DNA of 64,000 nucleotides from Rhodoferax aquaticus (GTDB lineage Bacteria > Pseudomonadota > Gammaproteobacteria > Burkholderiales > Burkholderiaceae_C), in contig NZ_CP036282.1 in assembly GCF_006974105.1 (NCBI RefSeq), forward strand, positions 868,001-932,000. The letters run 5' to 3'. The notes under the pieces were generated by a model that was not told the origin of the DNA, did no database searches, and worked only from the letters and a program-made list of their open reading frames with translations. Positions within the stretch are counted from its first letter, which is position 1. Each line of letters opens with the position of its first letter. Made by a program: the position numbers and the translations under genes. Below, piece by piece: positions 42,894 to 51,876 of this stretch.

Positions 42894-43862
42894 ATGAAGC
42901 CTGTTCCCCTCTCAGAATCCCACGCCGTGGCCTATGGCCAGCGCATGAACAAGGTGCTGGACTACATTGACCAGCACATTGATACCGCCTTGGACTTGGC
43001 CACCTTGGCGGATGTGGCGCATTTCTCTGCCTTTCATTTCCACCGTGTGTTTGCCGCGTGGGTGGGCGAAACTTTGGGCGACTACATGCGGCGTAGACGC
43101 TTGGAGCTTGCTGCCGTTCAATTGGCCAATAACCAGCAAGCCAGCGTGTTGGAGCTTGCGCTGCGTGTGGGCTTTGGCTCAGGCGAGGCGTTTTCTCGGG
43201 CGTTTAAACAGCGCTTTGGTTTGAGCCCCACGGCATGGCGCAATGAGACACCGCAGCGTTGGGCGCAAGACTTGGTGGCTACACGTTTGCGTCACAGTGA
43301 TAGCAAGATAGATCAGGACCTGCGCAATCTGGATCAGGCGCAAACGCTAGGCTTGCAAGACCATCAAGGCTTCAACAACTTGGAGTACCAAATGGATATG
43401 CAACTTACCACCCTGCCTGAAACCCGCGTGGCTTACCTGCGCTACTCAGGGCCCTACGGAGCAGGCGTCAATGCTTTCTGGAATGAAGTGGTGTTTCCCT
43501 GGCGCCGGGCCCATGGTCTGGAGCAGGCAGGCTGCTATGGCATTGGCCTGGACGACCCCGGTGTGACCGCGCCAGCCCAATGCCGCTATGACGCATGCAT
43601 TGAAGTCCCCGAAGGTTTTGTCGCCAAGAGCCCTGCCAACCTCAAGACCTTGCCAGGTGGCCGCTATGCGGTGGGTGAGTTTGTGGGCACCGTGCCGCAA
43701 ATTGGCTTGGCGTGGACGGAGCTGCTGCGCAACTGGTTGCCAGCCAGCGGCATGCAGTGCGACGCCCGGCCTTGCTTTGAGTACTACCCACCCGATGCCG
43801 GTTACGACCCGAAGACCGGCATATTTAACTGCCAGATTTGCCTGCCGGTGCGGCCTCTTTAG
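42894..43862 (+). CDS. AraC-type regulator with GyrI-like domain
   Basis: 322-residue regulator. An N-terminal double helix-turn-helix AraC domain (about residues 18-120; FHFHRVFAAWVGETLGDYMR and VGFGSGEAFSRAFKQRFGLS) is followed by a GyrI/SOUL-like effector-binding domain (about 165-322; TRVAYLRYSGPYG, FEYYPPD). This layout is seen in Rob/RobA- and TetD-like responders to small hydrophobic molecules. Targets are unknown. There is no obvious Shine-Dalgarno before the ATG. Confidence 0.82.
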   Translation: MKPVPLSESHAVAYGQRMNKVLDYIDQHIDTALDLATLADVAHFSAFHFHRVFAAWVGETLGDYMRRRRLELAAVQLANNQQASVLELALRVGFGSGEAFSRAFKQRFGLSPTAWRNETPQRWAQDLVATRLRHSDSKIDQDLRNLDQAQTLGLQDHQGFNNLEYQMDMQLTTLPETRVAYLRYSGPYGAGVNAFWNEVVFPWRRAHGLEQAGCYGIGLDDPGVTAPAQCRYDACIEVPEGFVAKSPANLKTLPGGRYAVGEFVGTVPQIGLAWTELLRNWLPASGMQCDARPCFEYYPPDAGYDPKTGIFNCQICLPVRPL

Positions 43863-43888
43863 TCGGTGCTCCGCCAGGAAATAGGGGC

Positions 43889-43945
43889 AAATATGGCTGC
43901 TACGCCCATGAAATAAGCGCAGGCAGCTATTGAGTTGATAGCAAA
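43889..43945 (+). repeat. Dispersed repeat, copy C
   Basis: Intergenic copy: ATGGCTGCTACGCCCATGAA then ATAAGCGCAGGCAGCTATTG then AGTTGATAGC. It is the most complete version, and the internal AGCTATTGAGTTGATAGC can form a small hairpin. It lies downstream of the AraC gene in a 195-base gap with no other feature. Confidence 0.65.
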
Positions 43946-44057
43946 TGGCGGGCGCTTGCAAGTCGCCTGGCTGGTCAACGCTGGTGGGCTGCGCTTAGGG
44001 GGCTAGCACCTAGTCCCACTACACTTGGGCCACCTTCTTTCGCACTCTGGTTTCCCC

Positions 44058-44669
44058 ATGAATTTATTGTTTTTGCTGTCCCTCGTGGGCCTCGCTTTTT
44101 TTGTCTTGAACAAGCGCGACCAAAGCGTTCGCATTGCTTTGTTAGGCAGCTACTTGGGCAAGTTCCACATTGAGAAGCTCATGGAGACCGTGATCGACGG
44201 CTATATGCGCGCACTGGGGGAGTCCAATGCTGAGCGGCAGGCCCAGGTGTGGGGCATGTTGAGCTCTGCAGAGCACACTTTGTGCGAGCAGTTCAACGCC
44301 TTTGCCCATGAGTTTGCCAAGGTGCCTGAAGAAGCTTCTCGGGTCAGTGCGCTAAGCATCGCCTTGCCCTACGCCACCAAACTATTGGCCGGAGCCACCT
44401 TTGACATGCGAGAGGCGCTTTTGTTGCATGCGCGTGGCATTGAAGCCGTAGCCCAGGACACGACGCTGGCGCAAAAAGACAAAGCGTTCAGGTTGACCGC
44501 TGAGTTGTTTTTGATGCAGCACACCTGCCACTGGTTTTGTCGCTCCAAGACCATCGCAAGCGCCCGCATGGTGGCCAGGCATAAAACTCCCTATGCACAG
44601 TTGGTGGCGTCTGTATCGCCAGCAACCCGGCAAGCGTACGTGGCCTTGCTGGCCGGCAAACGTCCGTGA
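44058..44669 (+). CDS. Hypothetical membrane-anchored protein
   Basis: 203-residue protein with one N-terminal membrane helix (MNLLFLLSLVGLAFFVLN), then a mostly helical soluble part (KFHIEKLMETVIDGYMRALG; CEQFNAFAHEFAKVPEEASR). I do not recognise a domain. ATG 44058 is preferred to TTG 44025. The stop overlaps the GTG of the next small gene, suggesting the two act together. Confidence 0.6.
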   Translation: MNLLFLLSLVGLAFFVLNKRDQSVRIALLGSYLGKFHIEKLMETVIDGYMRALGESNAERQAQVWGMLSSAEHTLCEQFNAFAHEFAKVPEEASRVSALSIALPYATKLLAGATFDMREALLLHARGIEAVAQDTTLAQKDKAFRLTAELFLMQHTCHWFCRSKTIASARMVARHKTPYAQLVASVSPATRQAYVALLAGKRP

Positions 44670-44920
44670 AGCAAATCTTGTACCGAATCTGGCACCGGCT
44701 CATGGTGTTTTGTGGTTTGCGTGGTGCACCTGCCTATGCACCCACTGACCACCAGCGCGCACTAGACCTGATTGCCGCCATCGACGCTGGAGGCATGCCA
44801 CTCAACGCGGGACGCGTGAACGACATTGCCCGCAACTTAGGTTTGGAGGTGTCCCCCCATGCCCCCATGCCAGAGACAATCGCCCGCATTCGCACCGTGC
44901 TGAACACGTTCTCCCAGTAG
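44666..44920 (+). CDS. Small hypothetical protein
   Basis: 84-residue protein starting with GTG inside the stop of the previous gene (GTGA overlap). It has a basic hydrophobic start (KQILYRIWHRLMVFCGLRG) and then a small helical domain (NAGRVNDIARNLGLEVSPHA). Unknown function. Translation coupling and protein-like composition support it as real. Confidence 0.55.
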   Translation: MKQILYRIWHRLMVFCGLRGAPAYAPTDHQRALDLIAAIDAGGMPLNAGRVNDIARNLGLEVSPHAPMPETIARIRTVLNTFSQ

Positions 44921-44932
44921 CGCACTGTGGCC

Positions 44933-45493
44933 TTACTGGCTGCGCTGAGTTAACCAAAGGGGCAGCATGCTGCTGAGTACGCCGTCTTTGCGAATCCAGT
45001 GGTGGTAAAGACCTGCCGCTGCGTGGGCACCTGCCAGCCACAAGATAGCGTCACCCAACCAGGTGTGAATCTCAGCAATCGCGCTGCCTAGGCTGTGTTG
45101 CTCTGACAGCCAGGGTGCGACTTGCACGCCACCCAGAAGAGTCAGTGGATGGCCTTCCAGCCAAGCACCTAGGATGGCGGTCGTGGGTACTGCCATTAGC
45201 AAAACATACAGCCCGATTTGTACGACTCGGGACGACCTGTGCATCCACCTTGGCATGGCTTGGGCTGGGATCGGGGGGGAGAAGGCTCGCCAAACGATGC
45301 GCAGGAGCAGCAGCGCAAATACGCACAAGCCCAGCGTTTCGTGGAGTTGCCGCTCAAAGTCACGCTTGGGCAGGTAGACGCGTAATTCGCTGCCGCCCGG
45401 GCCATATACAAACGCGGCCAGCACCAAGGCTGCCATGAGCCAATGCAAGGCTTGGCCGAAACTGCTGTACCGCGAAGGGTTGTTGGTGTGCAT
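44933..45493 (-). CDS. Cytochrome b561-family membrane protein
   Basis: 186-residue four-helix membrane protein. Four candidate haem-ligand histidines sit in the usual helices: His17 (FGQALHWLM), His51 (ERQLHETLGL), His143 and His157 (AGAHAAAGLYHHW). Bacterial cytochrome b561 passes electrons from quinol, for example in superoxide oxidation. It follows the RND pump gene by 51 bases on the same strand and may be co-transcribed; a functional link is not evident. Confidence 0.83.
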   Translation of the reverse strand: MHTNNPSRYSSFGQALHWLMAALVLAAFVYGPGGSELRVYLPKRDFERQLHETLGLCVFALLLLRIVWRAFSPPIPAQAMPRWMHRSSRVVQIGLYVLLMAVPTTAILGAWLEGHPLTLLGGVQVAPWLSEQHSLGSAIAEIHTWLGDAILWLAGAHAAAGLYHHWIRKDGVLSSMLPLWLTQRSQ

Positions 45494-45544
45494 GGATATT
45501 TCCTTATGCTGATTGGATGGAATGGCGTAGTGCCGTTTATCGTT

Positions 45545-48500
45545 TTAGGTTTGCACCTCAGGCGTGAGTACCGGGCCTGTGCCGCTAAAGCGGTCGAGCG
45601 CGAGGTAAATCACTGGGGTGATGAACAGCGTAATGGCTTGTGAAAAAACCAGACCGCCCACGACCGCCAAGCCCAAAGGCTGGCGCAGTTCTGCGCCAGC
45701 GCCCAAGCCTAGGGCAATCGGCAACGCACCTACCAAAGCTGCCATGGTCGTCATCATGATGGGGCGAAAGCGCATGATGCAGGCTTGGCGAATCGCGTCA
45801 AACGGTGACATGCCTTGGTGGCGCTGAACGTCCAAAGCGAAGTCGATCATCATGATGGCGTTCTTTTTCACAATGCCGATGAGCAACACGATGCCGATGG
45901 TGGCAATCAAGGTCAGGTCTTGGCCAAACAGCATCAAGGTGGCCAAGGCACCCACCGCCGCAGAGGGCAAGCCCGCCAAAATGGTGATGGGGTGGATGTA
46001 GCTTTCATACAGCACACCCAAGAGCACGTAGATAACCAAGAGCGCTGCCACGATCAGTATGGCTTGGCTGCCTTGCGAGTCTTTAAACACCGCCGCATCG
46101 CCCCCGTAGCTGCTGATGATGGAAGGGGGCATTTGGATGGCTTCTCGTGCCGCATCGATCTTCGCGGTCGCTTCGCCCAAGGCGGCACCGGGTGCGAGAT
46201 TGAATGAAACGGTTACGGCCTGCAGTTGGCCCACATGGTTGATCGACGTGGGGCCGACCTTGCGTTCCACGGTGGTAAAGCTCGATAGTGGCACCAGAGC
46301 GCCTGTGGACGAACGCACATAGATGTTGTTGATGGCGGACTCGTCTGACTTGGCCTCAGGTGCTACTTCCATGATGACCTGGTAGCTATCGGTCGGCAGG
46401 TAAATGGTGGACACCTGCCGTTCACCGAAGGCGTTAAACAGCGCAGTGCGAATAGCGTCTACCGACACACCCAAGGTGTTGGCCCGGTCCCGGTCGATAT
46501 TGAGTTGGGCTTGCAACCTGCGGAATTGCGCATCACTGGTCACGTCTTTGAAAATGGGGTCTGCACGCAGCTTTTCTTGCAGCTTGGACGCCCAAGTGCC
46601 CAGCTCGTCTGCCTTGATACTTTGCAGGATGTATTGGTACTGCGCCTTACTTTGGCGTCCACCCAACTGCAAGTTTTGCACAGGGCGCATAAACACGTTA
46701 ATGCCCGCCACTCCCCGCAGTTTCTTGCGCAAGCCTTCCACGACATTTTTCACATCGTCGCGTTCACTGCGGTCTTTGAGCGACACAAACATACGCCCGC
46801 TATTGGAATCACCGTTGAATGAGCTGACGGTTTTTACATTGGGGTCTTTGCGGATGATGGCTGCCGCGCGCTCCTGCAATCGCACCATTTCAGGAAAAGA
46901 AATGTCTTCCGCCGCTTCCGTAGTCACCTGAATCTGTCCAATGTCCTCTTGCGGGAAGAAACCCTTAGGGATGATGGTGAACAACCAAGCTGTGGCTGCA
47001 AAGGTGGCTAAGGCCAGCAGCAAGACCAGCTTACGGCGCGCCAGTGCTGCATCCAATGCACGGGTATAGCCGCGCAGCAATGCGTCAAAGGCATGCTCAA
47101 AGCCACGCACCAAAGCGCCCGGCGGTTTTTTGTGTTCTTCATCGCTCAAGAACTTGCTCGCCAACATGGGCACCAGCGTGAGCGATACAAACGCTGACAC
47201 CACAATGGACAAGCCCACCACCACGGCGAATTCATGGAACAACAGCCCAATGACGCCCGGCATGAAGAAGATGGGAATAAACACTGCGATGAGCGATGTG
47301 GAAATCGCCAAAATGGTAAAGCCCACTTCGCGAGCACCTTTGAGCGCAGCAGAGAAGGGTTGTTCACCATTTTCAACATGCCGAATGATGTTTTCTAGAA
47401 CCACGATGGCATCGTCCACCACCAAGCCCACCGCCAACGTGAGGCCCAGCAAGGAGATGTTGTCCAAGCTGTATGAGAAGCCCCAGAGCAAGGCCACCGC
47501 ACCCATGAGTGACACAGGTAGCGAGAGCGAGGGGATCACGGTGGCTACAAAACGGCGCAAGAACAGAAAGATCACCAAGACCACCAGCGCAATGGTGCCC
47601 AACAGCGTGAGCGTGACGTCGTGCAAAGCCTCTCGCACCGACACAGAGCGGTCATTCACAGGTGTGAGGGTGACGGACTGTGGCAACTGGGCTTGCAGGC
47701 GCGGCAGCGCTTCGCGCACAGCGTCCACCACTTTGACGGTATTGGCGCCAGGTTGGCGTTGCACAGCAACCGTGATGGAGTTCTCGCCGTTGAGTGTTGC
47801 CCACGACTTGAAGGTTTCTATGCTGTCCTCAACGGTGGCAATGTCCCTTAGGCGCACGGGCGTGCCACCTTTGTTGCTCACGATCAGTTCAGAAAAGTCA
47901 GCCGCGTTTTTGAGTTGGCGGTTAGCTTGGAGCGTGAGCGTTTGGAGCGGTCCCTCCAAGGTGCCTACGGGCGTGTTGACATTGGCAGCACGCAAGGCGG
48001 CAGACAACTCGTCTAGGCCAATATTGCGCACGGCCAAGGCCTCCGGTTGCACCCGCACCCGCACCGCAAAGCGCTTGGAGCCGAAAATGCTGACCTGCGC
48101 AATACCGTCTATGGTGGACAGGGTGGGTGAGATCAAATGCTCAGCAAAGTCTTGCAAGTCGGACAAGGCCAGTGAGGGCGATGTCATGGCAATCAAGAGC
48201 ACAGGCGCGTCAGCCGGGTTCACCTTGCGGTAGGACGGTGGCTCCGTGATGTCTTGTGGCAAACGGCGCTGGGCCCGCAACAGCGCAGCCTGCACATCGA
48301 CTGCCGCTGCATCAATGTTGCGGCCTTCGACAAACTCCAGCGTTAAGTTGGTGTTGCCTTGCGTGCTGTTGGAGCTGATGGTTTTGAGCCCTGGCACTGT
48401 TTGAAATTGCTTCTCCAGTGGCAGTGCCACGGAGCTCGCCATGGTCTCTGGGCTGGCCCCAGACAGCGCGGCAGACACGTTGATCACTGGCGTGTCGTAG

Positions 48501-48616
48501 CTGGGTAGGGCCGATACTGGGATGCTGCGGTATCCGATCACCCCCGCTGCGACAATCGCCAAGTTCAGCAGCACCGTCATCACCGGACGGCGAATAAAGA
48601 GTTCAGACAGTTTCAT
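45545..48616 (-). CDS. RND efflux pump inner-membrane subunit (MdtB/MuxB-like)
   Basis: 1023-residue RND permease of the HAE1/drug branch, proton-driven efflux across the inner membrane. The start MKLSELFIRRPVMTVLLNLA and SVALPLEKQFQTVPGLKTIS are typical. The proton relay is present: VGLVVDDAIVVLENI (two Asp in helix 4) and GIVKKNAIMMIDFA (Lys in helix 10). It resembles MdtB/MuxB more than AcrB. It follows the adaptor gene by 29 bases; no outer-membrane partner is encoded next to it. Confidence 0.88.
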   Translation of the reverse strand: MKLSELFIRRPVMTVLLNLAIVAAGVIGYRSIPVSALPSYDTPVINVSAALSGASPETMASSVALPLEKQFQTVPGLKTISSNSTQGNTNLTLEFVEGRNIDAAAVDVQAALLRAQRRLPQDITEPPSYRKVNPADAPVLLIAMTSPSLALSDLQDFAEHLISPTLSTIDGIAQVSIFGSKRFAVRVRVQPEALAVRNIGLDELSAALRAANVNTPVGTLEGPLQTLTLQANRQLKNAADFSELIVSNKGGTPVRLRDIATVEDSIETFKSWATLNGENSITVAVQRQPGANTVKVVDAVREALPRLQAQLPQSVTLTPVNDRSVSVREALHDVTLTLLGTIALVVLVIFLFLRRFVATVIPSLSLPVSLMGAVALLWGFSYSLDNISLLGLTLAVGLVVDDAIVVLENIIRHVENGEQPFSAALKGAREVGFTILAISTSLIAVFIPIFFMPGVIGLLFHEFAVVVGLSIVVSAFVSLTLVPMLASKFLSDEEHKKPPGALVRGFEHAFDALLRGYTRALDAALARRKLVLLLALATFAATAWLFTIIPKGFFPQEDIGQIQVTTEAAEDISFPEMVRLQERAAAIIRKDPNVKTVSSFNGDSNSGRMFVSLKDRSERDDVKNVVEGLRKKLRGVAGINVFMRPVQNLQLGGRQSKAQYQYILQSIKADELGTWASKLQEKLRADPIFKDVTSDAQFRRLQAQLNIDRDRANTLGVSVDAIRTALFNAFGERQVSTIYLPTDSYQVIMEVAPEAKSDESAINNIYVRSSTGALVPLSSFTTVERKVGPTSINHVGQLQAVTVSFNLAPGAALGEATAKIDAAREAIQMPPSIISSYGGDAAVFKDSQGSQAILIVAALLVIYVLLGVLYESYIHPITILAGLPSAAVGALATLMLFGQDLTLIATIGIVLLIGIVKKNAIMMIDFALDVQRHQGMSPFDAIRQACIMRFRPIMMTTMAALVGALPIALGLGAGAELRQPLGLAVVGGLVFSQAITLFITPVIYLALDRFSGTGPVLTPEVQT

Positions 48617-48645
48617 GATGTAGTTGCTTTGGCGCTAGCCCCGTC

Positions 48646-49905
48646 TTATGGCTTATCTTGGATTTTGTCGGCAGGTTTATCGGCAGACTTGTCTTGGCCC
48701 TTGCCACCTTTGTCTCCTAAGCCCTCGCCACCCGCGCCGTCACCACCTTTTTTCCGATCTGCAATGGACGCGCCTGGCTTGAGGTTCTGCTTGCCGTCCA
48801 TCACCACCATGTCGCCCGCCTTGATGCCAGTGACCGCAGCGTCACCACCTTGCGAAAACTCGACTTTCACGGGTTTGAGTGCGGCCTTGCCGTCTTCGTC
48901 GACGTACACAATGGTGCCGCGTGCCGTTTGAATCACAGCGGCTTGGGGTATGACCACCGCATCTTTTAAGGTCCCCACGGTTTGGGTGACTTCCAAGAAA
49001 GCACCAGGCCACAAGAGACCTTCTTTGTTAGCAAAGGTGGCTTTGACTTTGACCGCTCCCGAGCTGGCGTCCACTGCGTTGTCCACAAATGTCAAGCGCC
49101 CATTGAACTTGCCGCCTGCGTTGGCCAAAGTGGCCGAGACCGGCGCCCCGCCGTCCTTCAAGGCAGCTAAGGCATCGGGCAGATTGCGCTGGGGCAGGCT
49201 ATAAGCCACGGCAATGGGGTCTAGTTGGGTGATGGTGACCAGTGATGTGACATTGGCTTGCACCGCGCTGCCTGCCGCCACAGTAATGGCACCCGCACGC
49301 CCTGCCGTTTTGGCTACTACGCGTGAGTAAGACAGCGCCACGCGCGCCACATCAATCGCCGCTTGGTCCGCAGCCACTGCGGCTGCTTGGGCGTCTACCT
49401 GGGCCTGGCTGGTGTCTAAGGCGCCTTGGGAGATGAAGTTTTGGGCGAAAAGTTGTAGCGCTCGCGCGAACTGGCGGCGTGCATCCGCCAGCGAGGCCAT
49501 GTCTTTGGCCAGTTGCGCGCGCGCCTTGGCAACGTTGGCTTCGTCGGAGCGGTCGTCCAAGGTAAACAGCAGTTCGCCGGCTTTGACGAACTGGCCTTCA
49601 CGGATGTGTACTTTGCTAATTGTGCTGCTGACCTGTGCGCGCACGTCCACACTGGCTAAGGACGTCACGGTGCCTGTGGCTTTGAGCACCACGGCCATGT
49701 CGCGTTTTTGGGCTTTTTCCAAGCTTACTGTCACACGCGGTCCACTGGGGGCGGGTGTCGCTTGGCCTACTGCGGCCGCTTTGCTTGATGCTTCCGTGCT
49801 TGGCGCTGCACCCTCGGTTTTGGCGCCACAAGCGGCCAAAAGCAACAGTATGCTGGCAGCAACAAATGTGGGGGTGCTTTTGATGAAGGACTGGAGGCTC
49901 TGCAT
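48646..49905 (-). CDS. RND membrane-fusion lipoprotein (MdtA-like)
   Basis: 419-residue periplasmic adaptor of an RND pump. A lipobox LLAAC puts the acylated cysteine at residue 26. The HlyD-type barrel-sandwich and coiled coil follow (VRAQVSSTISKVHIREGQFV; ARAQLAKDMASLADARRQFA). The C-terminal ~35 residues are a Gly/Lys/Asp-rich low-complexity tail (GGEGLGDKGGKGQDKSADK). Start ATG 49905 is preferred to TTG 49923. It heads the RND operon and is divergent from the FMN-riboswitch gene. Confidence 0.85.
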   Translation of the reverse strand: MQSLQSFIKSTPTFVAASILLLLAACGAKTEGAAPSTEASSKAAAVGQATPAPSGPRVTVSLEKAQKRDMAVVLKATGTVTSLASVDVRAQVSSTISKVHIREGQFVKAGELLFTLDDRSDEANVAKARAQLAKDMASLADARRQFARALQLFAQNFISQGALDTSQAQVDAQAAAVAADQAAIDVARVALSYSRVVAKTAGRAGAITVAAGSAVQANVTSLVTITQLDPIAVAYSLPQRNLPDALAALKDGGAPVSATLANAGGKFNGRLTFVDNAVDASSGAVKVKATFANKEGLLWPGAFLEVTQTVGTLKDAVVIPQAAVIQTARGTIVYVDEDGKAALKPVKVEFSQGGDAAVTGIKAGDMVVMDGKQNLKPGASIADRKKGGDGAGGEGLGDKGGKGQDKSADKPADKIQDKP

Positions 49906-50074
49906 AGTATTCGGTGAGTACAAAAAACCCTATTGCTTGGGTGGGCCCAGCAGCGACACCTAGAAGGCTGAACCGTGGCAGTGGTGCGAGTTTGACGTGT
50001 TATAGAAAACTCGCGACGAAGCTTGCGTAAAGTTGTGTGAAGTTCAGAGGCAGTGTGCTCCAACACGGCAGCTC

Positions 50075-50080
50075 TAGAAT
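50075..50080 (+). promoter_or_regulatory. Possible -10 for riboswitch transcript
   Basis: TAGAAT lies 31 bases before the riboswitch. The expected -35 position (AGTGTG) is poor, so this is tentative. The rest of the 453-base gap 49906-50358 is the riboswitch and its leader. Confidence 0.3.
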
Positions 50081-50110
50081 ACGCATGCCTCGGCAACTCG
50101 CTGAGGCAAG

Positions 50111-50267
50111 CGTTCTCAGGGCGGGGTGAAACTCCCCACCGGCGGTAATGGGGCTTGGCAACAAGCCCACAAGCCCGCGAGCGCCCCGCTGGCATGGCGC
50201 TCAGCGGGGGTCAGCAGACTCGGTGTGATTCCGAGGCCGACGGTCATAGTCCGGATGAAAGAGATCG
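50111..50267 (+). promoter_or_regulatory. FMN riboswitch (RFN element)
   Basis: All conserved blocks of the RFN aptamer are present in order: GGGCGGGGTGAAACTCCCCA then CCGGCGGTAAT; AGCCCGCGAGCG; a variable helix; GGTCAGCAGACTCGGTGTGA then TTCCGAGGCCGACGGTCATA; and AGTCCGGATGAAAGAGA. It lies ~90 bases before a lumazine synthase gene. FMN binding would lower expression of that gene. A GC-rich hairpin (GCGCGC arms, 50292-50322) between aptamer and ATG may be the expression platform; the absence of a visible Shine-Dalgarno prevents a firm model. Confidence 0.95.
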
Positions 50268-50358
50268 CGGTGAAGTCTGCCGTTTGCGCTTGCGCGCGAG
50301 GGGCAGCTGCCGCATTGCGCGCCTTGAGGTTTGGTCATCCTTTGTTTTGTAGTGTTCC

Positions 50359-50871
50359 ATGACTCATTCCTCCAATTCCATCCCCAACACCGGGGCCTAT
50401 GCTCCAAATGGTAAACCTGTGCGGGTGGCCTTTATTCAATCCAGCTGGCACGAGGACATCGTGGACCAGGGGCGCACTTCTTTCTTGGCGGAGATTGCGC
50501 GTTTAGGTTCCCCCGTCGAGGCGGTGACGTGTTTCAAAGTGCCTGGCGCTTTTGAGATTCCGCTGCATGCCCAAAAGCTCGCCAAGTCAGGCCAGTTTGA
50601 CGCCATCGTGGCGTGCGGGTTTGTGGTGAACGGGGGCATTTACCGCCATGAGTTTGTGACGGAGGCCGTGATCAGTGGCCTCATGCGGGTCCAGCTTGAT
50701 ACCGAAGTACCCGTGTTCTCGGTGGTGTTGACGCCGCTGAACTTTCATGAGCACCAAGAGCATGTGAAGTTCTTCACCCAGCACTTTTTGACAAAAGGTG
50801 CGGAAGCCGCTCAGGCATGCGTGCAAACAGTCCACAGTTTGCGCAACGTGGAAAAGCTAATCTCCGCGTAG
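50359..50871 (+). CDS. ribH2: Type-II lumazine synthase (RibH2)
   Basis: Makes 6,7-dimethyl-8-ribityllumazine, the riboflavin precursor. The 170-residue protein matches the type-II form known from Brucella and Mesorhizobium: VAFIQSSWHEDIVDQGRTSF, VPGAFEIPLHAQKLAKSG, VVNGGIYRHEFV and VLTPLNFHEHQEH. Type-II enzymes form decamers rather than icosahedra. It stands alone under an FMN riboswitch, separate from any ribBA operon, as in Alphaproteobacteria; a housekeeping RibH is probably encoded elsewhere. Confidence 0.88.
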   Translation: MTHSSNSIPNTGAYAPNGKPVRVAFIQSSWHEDIVDQGRTSFLAEIARLGSPVEAVTCFKVPGAFEIPLHAQKLAKSGQFDAIVACGFVVNGGIYRHEFVTEAVISGLMRVQLDTEVPVFSVVLTPLNFHEHQEHVKFFTQHFLTKGAEAAQACVQTVHSLRNVEKLISA

Positions 50872-50879
50872 CGCGCAGC

Positions 50880-51719
50880 CTAGCGCGGGTGAGCCGCAGC
50901 TTGGCTTGACTGGCTCAACAGCTGGCGAATCTTGCCCGCGTCGAGCACGGAAGAGGTAATCGCCCGTGTGTTGAGCAGCACCAAGGTGGCGCTTTGGCCT
51001 GCTTCTTTAATGCGCATGATCAAGCAGTGCCCGGCTTCGTTGGTGAAGCCGGTTTTGGACATCAGTACCTCCCAGCCTGTCGCACCTACCAAACGGTTGG
51101 TGTTGTGGAAGGTCAGGGGGCGACCATTGAGCGTGAACAGCTCAGTCTTGTTCGTGGTGATGTCACGTATCTCGGGGTATTTGGCGGCAGCGGCCGCCAT
51201 CTTGGCCAAGTCTTGCGCGGTGGACATATTGTTCGGTGACAAGCCAGTGGGCTCTTCAATGACCGAGTGTGTCATGCCAAGCGTGATCATTTTCTTGCGT
51301 ACAGCGGCTAGAAAGGCGGGCATTCCTCCTGGGTAGGTGCGGGCCAAGGCCGCTGCCGCGCGGTTGTCTGAAGACATCAGGGCAAGCCGCAGCAACTCAG
51401 CCCTTTCAAGCGTGGTGCCTACCCGTACGCGCGAGCTGCTGTATTTGAAGGTGTAGATGTCGTCTTCGACGATGTTGATCTTCTCGCCCATAGGGGCTTT
51501 GCTATCTAGCACCACCATGGCCGTCATCAACTTGGTCAAAGACGCTATGGGAACGGCCGCATCGGCATTTTTCTCAACCAACACTTGCCCAGTTTCATTG
51601 TTGATTGCAATCGCATGTTGTGCGTTGAGCTTGAGTTCGGCAGTTGCCGACGCGACCAAGGCGCTGGCCAAGATCCACAACGAAAACAGTCCCTTGAGCA
51701 ATGCGTTATGAATATGCAT
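50880..51719 (-). CDS. pbpG: D-alanyl-D-alanine endopeptidase (PBP7-like)
   Basis: 279-residue exported serine peptidase acting on peptidoglycan cross-links. The signal peptide is about residues 1-27. The three active-site motifs are Ser60-Leu-Thr-Lys63 (SLTK), Ser117-Asp-Asn119 and Lys222-Thr-Gly224. The length and lack of a C-terminal beta domain fit PbpG rather than DacA. It is convergent with ribH2, eight bases apart. An eight-base G run lies 28 bases upstream of its start. Confidence 0.83.
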   Translation of the reverse strand: MHIHNALLKGLFSLWILASALVASATAELKLNAQHAIAINNETGQVLVEKNADAAVPIASLTKLMTAMVVLDSKAPMGEKINIVEDDIYTFKYSSSRVRVGTTLERAELLRLALMSSDNRAAAALARTYPGGMPAFLAAVRKKMITLGMTHSVIEEPTGLSPNNMSTAQDLAKMAAAAAKYPEIRDITTNKTELFTLNGRPLTFHNTNRLVGATGWEVLMSKTGFTNEAGHCLIMRIKEAGQSATLVLLNTRAITSSVLDAGKIRQLLSQSSQAAAHPR

Positions 51720-51876
51720 AAGCGTGTACTGGCCTTTGAAACAAAGAGGGGGGGGCTATGGCGCCTGTCATTCTACGGACAAAAACCGCGGCGTAGTCTG
51801 TATCTTGTGCGTGTGTAGCTATGAAATGCGTAGCATTTTGGTCTGTGGTGCACAAAACCAAGGGTTAACCCTTTGT

